This document shows positions 12,750 through 17,160 of a DNA stretch of 17,160 nucleotides, piece by piece. The notes beneath the pieces were generated by a model. It saw only the letters and a program-made list of their open reading frames with translations. It was not told the DNA's origin and searched no databases. The stretch is from NCBI GenBank assembly GCA_020631035.1, contig JAHDIA010000032.1, positions 1-17,160 on the forward strand. The letters are read 5' to 3'. This DNA comes from Chitinophagales bacterium (GTDB lineage Bacteria; Bacteroidota; Bacteroidia; Chitinophagales; UBA2359). The stretch's first letter is position 1, and the number at the start of each line of letters is the position of its first letter. Both the position numbers and the translations under genes were made by a program.

Positions 12750-15700
12750 ATGAAAAAACTTTTTTTACATCCCATCAAAGAAACCTTTTACGAAATCCAA
12801 TTAGACGAAGACACTTTTGAACTTCAAACCAAGTATGGAGAATTTGATCATTACTACGAATCTCCTACACATTACAGTATCAAAGAGACGAGTAAGAAAT
12901 TTAAAAAACTCGATGTCGCCCAAAGAAACTTTGATAAAAAATGTGAAGTCTATTTGGAAAAAGAATATGTAGAGTCTAATCCAGATTTTCCTTTGTATAC
13001 CCAGCAACGCATCCAAAACTGTATCAAAACCAAAGATGAGTTCTTGGAAGTATCGGTCTACCACGAAAACAATTTTGTAGACTTCCCAAAGCTCAAAAAC
13101 CTCAAACGTTTGTTCCTCAGAGGCAAAGAAAATAAGATTGCCATTCCGTCTATTTTTGCTGAATTAGAGAGCTTAGAGTTTTTGAGCTTGAGTGGTACAA
13201 TTAAAAGTTTACCCGATAATTTGGGCCAACTAAAAAAATTAAAAGAATTGCGGATTTATGTGGATGCTCCTTTTAATATTCCCGAATACATAGGCGAATT
13301 AGCGAACTTAGAAACACTCCGCATTAATTTAAATCAAAAGATAGAATTGCCCAGTAGTTTGTCTAAGCTCAAAAAACTCAAAGTGTTGGATGCAGAATTC
13401 AACAATATGCAAAACATACCCGAAGTCTTGTGTGAGTGTGTCAGTCTAGAAAAAATAGAATTTTCGAGATCGAAAAAGTTTCATCATTTTCCAGAGAACA
13501 TTGGCAATTTAAAGAACTTAAAAGTACTGGAACTGGAAAGATGTGATTTAACGGACTTCCCAAAAAACATTGAGAAGATTAAAAGTTTGGAGCAACTTAA
13601 TCTTGCCGAGAACATTCGACTCAAAGAATTGCCTGATGAAATTGGCAATTTGAGCAATTTGAAAATCTTGGATGTATCGGGTAAAATATTTCAGAAGGGA
13701 CGATTGAAAATATTGCCCAAAAGTTTTTTCAATTTGACACAGTTGGAAGATCTAAATTTATCTTGGAATGACTTTAAAATCATACAAGAAGGATTTAAAA
13801 AACTACAAAATCTCAAAGTACTCAATTTTGAAGACAATCCAATTGCCAATATGCCCAAAAGCCTTGCTTACATTGGCAAGGAGGCAATTTATATGCATTT
13901 TGGATGGATGCCCATCAACAAAAATTATTCTGTCAAGCACAATTTGACAGAGGAAGAAGTAAATGCTATTGTCACTCCTCGTTTACCCAAACTCAACAAA
14001 TACCTCAAACTTGCCAAACGTGCCCACGAATCATACAATGCACAATCTGTTTACGACTATCTTAGCTTTGAAAAAGATGAAATTCCCAAGATGCGTTACA
14101 GCTATCGTTTTTACGAAAACCGCATACATGGGCAAATTTGGAAATTTTTCAACCCACTCAATCAATGGAATGAAATCGACCACCGTTTGATGGTGATGCT
14201 TGCCTATGACTGGGGAGAAACCAACAAAAGAGAAGCAAAATACCGCAAAGCAACAAGATGGGGAGAGGCATTTTATGTTTGGTATGCCGCCCAAATTGTC
14301 CAAGGCATAGAACCCGATTATGAAGACGTTTTGACAATACTCAAAAAGTATGGGAAAGACGAAAATGCTTTCGACTCTTGTATGATGCATTTGTCAGAAT
14401 ATGTTTTACGACCAGATGAAAAAGGGACGCATCAAGTTACCAAAATAGGACAGATCATATTGGATGAGTTTAACAAAAATCCACTTGAAATCATTGGCAA
14501 GCTCAAAGCCAATAGTTCAAATCACTTGGAAGAAGTAGCCAATCGTTTGGCAATATTTTTCTTTGCCAAAGCTCCCAAAACTTTTTGCAAATATGTCGAG
14601 GAATGGTTCTTTCCAGAAAATCTGCTAGAAGAATGCAAAACCACTCGAACCAACTTTTTTGACATTCAGATAGAATTGTTTGTTTTACTCAAAGATAAAT
14701 TGAGCAAAAAACAGTACGAAGCATTGTTACTCAAGGCAATTACATTGCCCCCTCCTGTTCGATTTTTGGACCATGAACGAGCTGCCCTTGCAGTCCAATT
14801 GCACTTGCTTGATGCAACTAAACATAGAGATTTAATCATAAAAAACCTAAAGCAAAGTTTGGGTGCCCTAAAGCAAAGTTGGACCGACAATGCCATTCCA
14901 TTGCCCAATATAGATCGTAGCAGCACTGTCGATTACTGCAAATGGTTGGTGGACAATTACAAAGATGAAATCAAAAATGATTTGATTGAGCAAGCTTGTG
15001 AAGAAAAGTATTTAGAGTACCATATTCCTTATCTAAGTTTATTGCTAGAAGCCTACAACAAAGAGGCACATTCTTGTATAGATATACTACTAGAAAAAAA
15101 AGAAAAACTCGAACAAGTTTTTCCTCAATTGGTCAATCACGATTATAGTGAACTACATGATAAGGTTTGGAAGTTGCTTGAAAGCAAGGAACTCAGTATT
15201 AGAAAATTGGCAAGTAAAGAATTGGTTCGAGTATTAGATGACAAAGAAATATTGGCAAAGATTCCCGACCTGATCAATCACAAGCGAATGCCTCAAAGAG
15301 ACAGTGCCCTCAAATTGTTGATGACACTTAAAGACAATAAAGAGGCGCAAAATCACTTGAGAGAGATTTGGAAAAATGAGGAAAAAACAGAAATCAGAGA
15401 ACAAGTTATTTTACATCTCCAAAAAGAAGATGGCAAATTTTTAGAGAAAAATTTACTGGCAGGCTTTGAATCCGTCAATGCCAAAGGGAAACTCAAAAAG
15501 CGAACTAAGAAGTGGCTAGAAGGTATAAGTCTACCAGATCTTTATTGGGAAAATGGGAAGAAGGTTGATGCAGAAATTCCCCACTATTTGTTTTACCTCC
15601 AAAAAGACAAGCCCAAACCTTGGCAAGAGCCAAGTAATGAGGTAGGATTGATTTTAGATGAAATAGACCAAAACAAAAGCGGTGATTTTGCCAAACAGTT

Positions 15701-16952
15701 ACTTGAGTTGTGTATGGGAAGTGAAGGACTCAAAGCGAGTTGCAAGCCCGTTGCTGCTATTTTTTCTTGCTTGGGCGACGAAGGACTCATCAAAACAATG
15801 CAGGACTATTGTACACAAAAAAACAGTGTAGTCGTTCCACCGCTCATTGGCAACATTGGTGGCGAAAAAGCTGCTCGTGCGCTCGACGCCATTATGTTAC
15901 ACTACAGAACCAAGTATCCCAATATCAAAAATGCAGCCTCTGAAGCCTTTGACAAAATTGCGGATGAACTAGGAGTAAGCCGTTTTGAATTGATGGATAA
16001 AATGGTTCCCGATTTTGGCTTTGTCAATTTGTTCAAGGAAGTCGATGTAGCAGGGGAGAAATGGCGAGCCTTTATCAATCAAGATTTTAAAATCAGTTAT
16101 TTGGATGAGAACGATAAAATCAAAAAGAGTTTGCCAAAAGGAACAGATGCTGGTCTTAAAACAGAAATGAAAAATCTGACAAAGGAAATTCGAGAAATCA
16201 CCAAGAACCAAAAAGTTAGTTTGGAATTTAATCTCATCAGTCAAAGGCGGTGGGATGTGGCAGCTTGGAAAAAACATTTTATGGGCAAGCCATTGACCTT
16301 TGCTTTTGCACAGACTTTGGTTTGGGGAATGTATGAGGACGACAAGCTTATACAAACATTCGGAGTCAATCAAGACCAGACTTTGGAGGACGTGGACTAT
16401 GAAGAAGTAAGTTTGACTGACAATGCCCAAATTGGAATGATTCACCCGCTTGAGTTGTCGGACGAATTGTTGGAGCAGTGGCAAACGTATTTTGCCGACA
16501 ACAAATTGACGCAAGGTTTTGAACAGCTAGAACGCAAGGTTTTTTATCCCGACCACAAAACCAAGCACTTGACCGTCATAGACTACAAAGGCAAAGAGGT
16601 AAGCGACTACCGATTCCGTTCATTGATGGGCAACAAACGGGGATGGAAACGAGGTTCTGTAGTAGACAGTGGAATGGTTGCCAATTATAAAAAGAGTTAT
16701 GATAGCTTTGACATAGATGTGTTTATCACCCTAGGAGAAATGTACATTTATCTAGGAGATTATAGCGAAGAGATCAATGTCAAAGATTTGTTTTTTGTCA
16801 AAAAAGGAAGTGTCGAAACAGGCAGTTATGTCTACGATACCTACCGCAATGAAGACGACTCCCGTTTGATTCGAGTCAAGGATTTGCCGCCCATTGTTTA
16901 TTCCGAAACTATGTATGATTTTGATTTGTTGTTTGCCAATGAAAATACGTAG
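12750..16952 (+). CDS. WGR-like, leucine-rich repeat, HEAT-like and DUF4132 protein
   Basis: A 1400-residue cytoplasmic protein without signal peptide. Residues 1-75 resemble a WGR domain (FYEIQLDEDTFELQTKYG), although the name-giving W-G-R reads Y-G-E. Residues about 115-372 are leucine-rich repeats with a period near 23 and the LP/FP pattern of bacterial LRRs (SLPDNLGQLKKLKELRI, FPENIGNLKNLKVLELE, LPDEIGNLSNLKILDVS). Residues about 400-1050 are mostly alpha-helical, with HEAT-like units near 780-910 (for example YSELHDKVWKLLESKELSIR). Residues about 1105-1285 match DUF4132 (RWDVAAWKKHFMGKPL, TLVWGMYEDDKL, MIHPLELSDELLEQW, FEQLERKVFYP). WGR plus DUF4132 is the architecture of E. coli MolR/YehI-like proteins, whose function is unsettled. 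Adding LRRs suggests a protein-recognition role, which is inference. Confidence 0.85.
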   Translation: MKKLFLHPIKETFYEIQLDEDTFELQTKYGEFDHYYESPTHYSIKETSKKFKKLDVAQRNFDKKCEVYLEKEYVESNPDFPLYTQQRIQNCIKTKDEFLEVSVYHENNFVDFPKLKNLKRLFLRGKENKIAIPSIFAELESLEFLSLSGTIKSLPDNLGQLKKLKELRIYVDAPFNIPEYIGELANLETLRINLNQKIELPSSLSKLKKLKVLDAEFNNMQNIPEVLCECVSLEKIEFSRSKKFHHFPENIGNLKNLKVLELERCDLTDFPKNIEKIKSLEQLNLAENIRLKELPDEIGNLSNLKILDVSGKIFQKGRLKILPKSFFNLTQLEDLNLSWNDFKIIQEGFKKLQNLKVLNFEDNPIANMPKSLAYIGKEAIYMHFGWMPINKNYSVKHNLTEEEVNAIVTPRLPKLNKYLKLAKRAHESYNAQSVYDYLSFEKDEIPKMRYSYRFYENRIHGQIWKFFNPLNQWNEIDHRLMVMLAYDWGETNKREAKYRKATRWGEAFYVWYAAQIVQGIEPDYEDVLTILKKYGKDENAFDSCMMHLSEYVLRPDEKGTHQVTKIGQIILDEFNKNPLEIIGKLKANSSNHLEEVANRLAIFFFAKAPKTFCKYVEEWFFPENLLEECKTTRTNFFDIQIELFVLLKDKLSKKQYEALLLKAITLPPPVRFLDHERAALAVQLHLLDATKHRDLIIKNLKQSLGALKQSWTDNAIPLPNIDRSSTVDYCKWLVDNYKDEIKNDLIEQACEEKYLEYHIPYLSLLLEAYNKEAHSCIDILLEKKEKLEQVFPQLVNHDYSELHDKVWKLLESKELSIRKLASKELVRVLDDKEILAKIPDLINHKRMPQRDSALKLLMTLKDNKEAQNHLREIWKNEEKTEIREQVILHLQKEDGKFLEKNLLAGFESVNAKGKLKKRTKKWLEGISLPDLYWENGKKVDAEIPHYLFYLQKDKPKPWQEPSNEVGLILDEIDQNKSGDFAKQLLELCMGSEGLKASCKPVAAIFSCLGDEGLIKTMQDYCTQKNSVVVPPLIGNIGGEKAARALDAIMLHYRTKYPNIKNAASEAFDKIADELGVSRFELMDKMVPDFGFVNLFKEVDVAGEKWRAFINQDFKISYLDENDKIKKSLPKGTDAGLKTEMKNLTKEIREITKNQKVSLEFNLISQRRWDVAAWKKHFMGKPLTFAFAQTLVWGMYEDDKLIQTFGVNQDQTLEDVDYEEVSLTDNAQIGMIHPLELSDELLEQWQTYFADNKLTQGFEQLERKVFYPDHKTKHLTVIDYKGKEVSDYRFRSLMGNKRGWKRGSVVDSGMVANYKKSYDSFDIDVFITLGEMYIYLGDYSEEINVKDLFFVKKGSVETGSYVYDTYRNEDDSRLIRVKDLPPIVYSETMYDFDLLFANENT

Positions 16953-17028
16953 AGAGCCTTATTCAGAAGCACATTTGTTAAACGAAGAATTTCGATTTGC
17001 TATGGATAAAAAGATTTTAATTAAGTAA
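16939..17028 (+). CDS. Possible 29-residue ORF or gene remnant
   Basis: An ATG at 16939-16941, overlapping the last codons of the DUF4132 gene in another frame, opens a frame of 29 codons to TAA at 17026-17028. The peptide has protein-like composition (RREPYSEAHLLNEEF, then a basic C-terminus). It ends 20 bp before repeat copy C. It may be a translationally coupled microprotein, the remains of a gene cut short by the repeat, or chance. Confidence 0.22.
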   Translation: MKIRREPYSEAHLLNEEFRFAMDKKILIK

Positions 17029-17048
17029 AAATAAAGTAGATATTCAGA

Positions 17049-17144
17049 GAAGCGCAGGATGAGCGGATGGATGCACGCTTGTACGAAGCCAAAAACAGGC
17101 GTTGGCTAACCAGTACTCCCGCAGCCATAAGTCAATGACGATGC
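17049..17144 (-). repeat. Dispersed ~95-bp repeat, copy C (inverted)
   Basis: This is the reverse complement of copies A and B: GAAGCGCAGGATGAGCGG at the left end, GCGTTGGCTAACCAG in the middle and CAATGACGATGC at the right end. It follows the DUF4132 gene by about 95 bp. Beyond it the window ends with a run of nine A residues and TAGT, and the next gene is out of view. Confidence 0.85.
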
Positions 17145-17160
17145 ACCAAAAAAAAATAGT

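Noticed and set aside
15969..16514. 181-codon minus-strand frame inside the DUF4132 gene
   Set aside because: It is antisense to a conserved domain, rich in L, F, C and Q in the manner of antisense shadows, and has no recognisable motif.
1..17160. CRISPR arrays, tRNA or rRNA genes
   Set aside because: No regularly spaced repeats of CRISPR type were seen, and I recognised no tRNA cloverleaf or rRNA sequence in the intergenic regions.

Overview
The window is AT-rich, has short intergenic gaps, and its genes start after A-rich stretches instead of clear ribosome binding sites. It carries a DUF4296 lipoprotein, several secreted repeat proteins and a large leucine-rich-repeat/DUF4132 protein. Together these point to the phylum Bacteroidota, probably a Cytophagales- or Saprospirales-like marine or gliding bacterium. 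I cannot name a species from the sequence alone.

Layout. At 18-335 (minus) there is a small unknown gene. At 764-2266 (plus) lies glycerol kinase. Facing it is a DUF4296 lipoprotein gene (2468-3097, minus), which diverges from a YggS/PLPBP-type pyridoxal-phosphate protein (3182-3856, plus). A secreted TPR protein follows (4053-5342). From 5411 to 11468 there is one coherent sulfur-assimilation operon: ferredoxin-type sulfite reductase with a C-terminal HEPN-like domain, uroporphyrinogen-III methyltransferase, precorrin-2 dehydrogenase/ferrochelatase, APS reductase (cysH), and a thioredoxin-reductase-like ferredoxin-NADP+ reductase. The two siroheme enzymes make the cofactor of the sulfite reductase, CysH makes its substrate sulfite, and the flavoprotein is a plausible source of its electrons. 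After a terminator come a secreted YD/MORN-like repeat protein (11865-12698) and a 1400-residue WGR-like/LRR/DUF4132 protein (12750-16952).

The most striking part is the leader of the sulfur operon (5464-5764). It holds two tandem copies of a complete transcription-attenuation module. Each copy has a short open reading frame with a run of consecutive cysteine codons (five in the first, seven in the second), a purine-rich segment just after the run, and an intrinsic terminator whose 5' arm is complementary to that segment. The loop between the two antiterminator arms is 45 nt in both copies. This reads as a double, in-series cysteine-sensing switch: scarce Cys-tRNA should stall the ribosome on the Cys codons, free the purine segment, break the terminators and turn on the operon.

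Non-coding repeats also stand out. Three copies of a roughly 95-bp dispersed repeat lie at gene 3' ends (2375-2466, 11628-11723, and inverted at 17049-17144). The cobA-cysG gap (8724-9078) is a repeat island with three GTAG-headed short palindromes, one of which supplies the cobA stop codon, and an 80-bp MITE-like insertion framed by 13-bp direct repeats.
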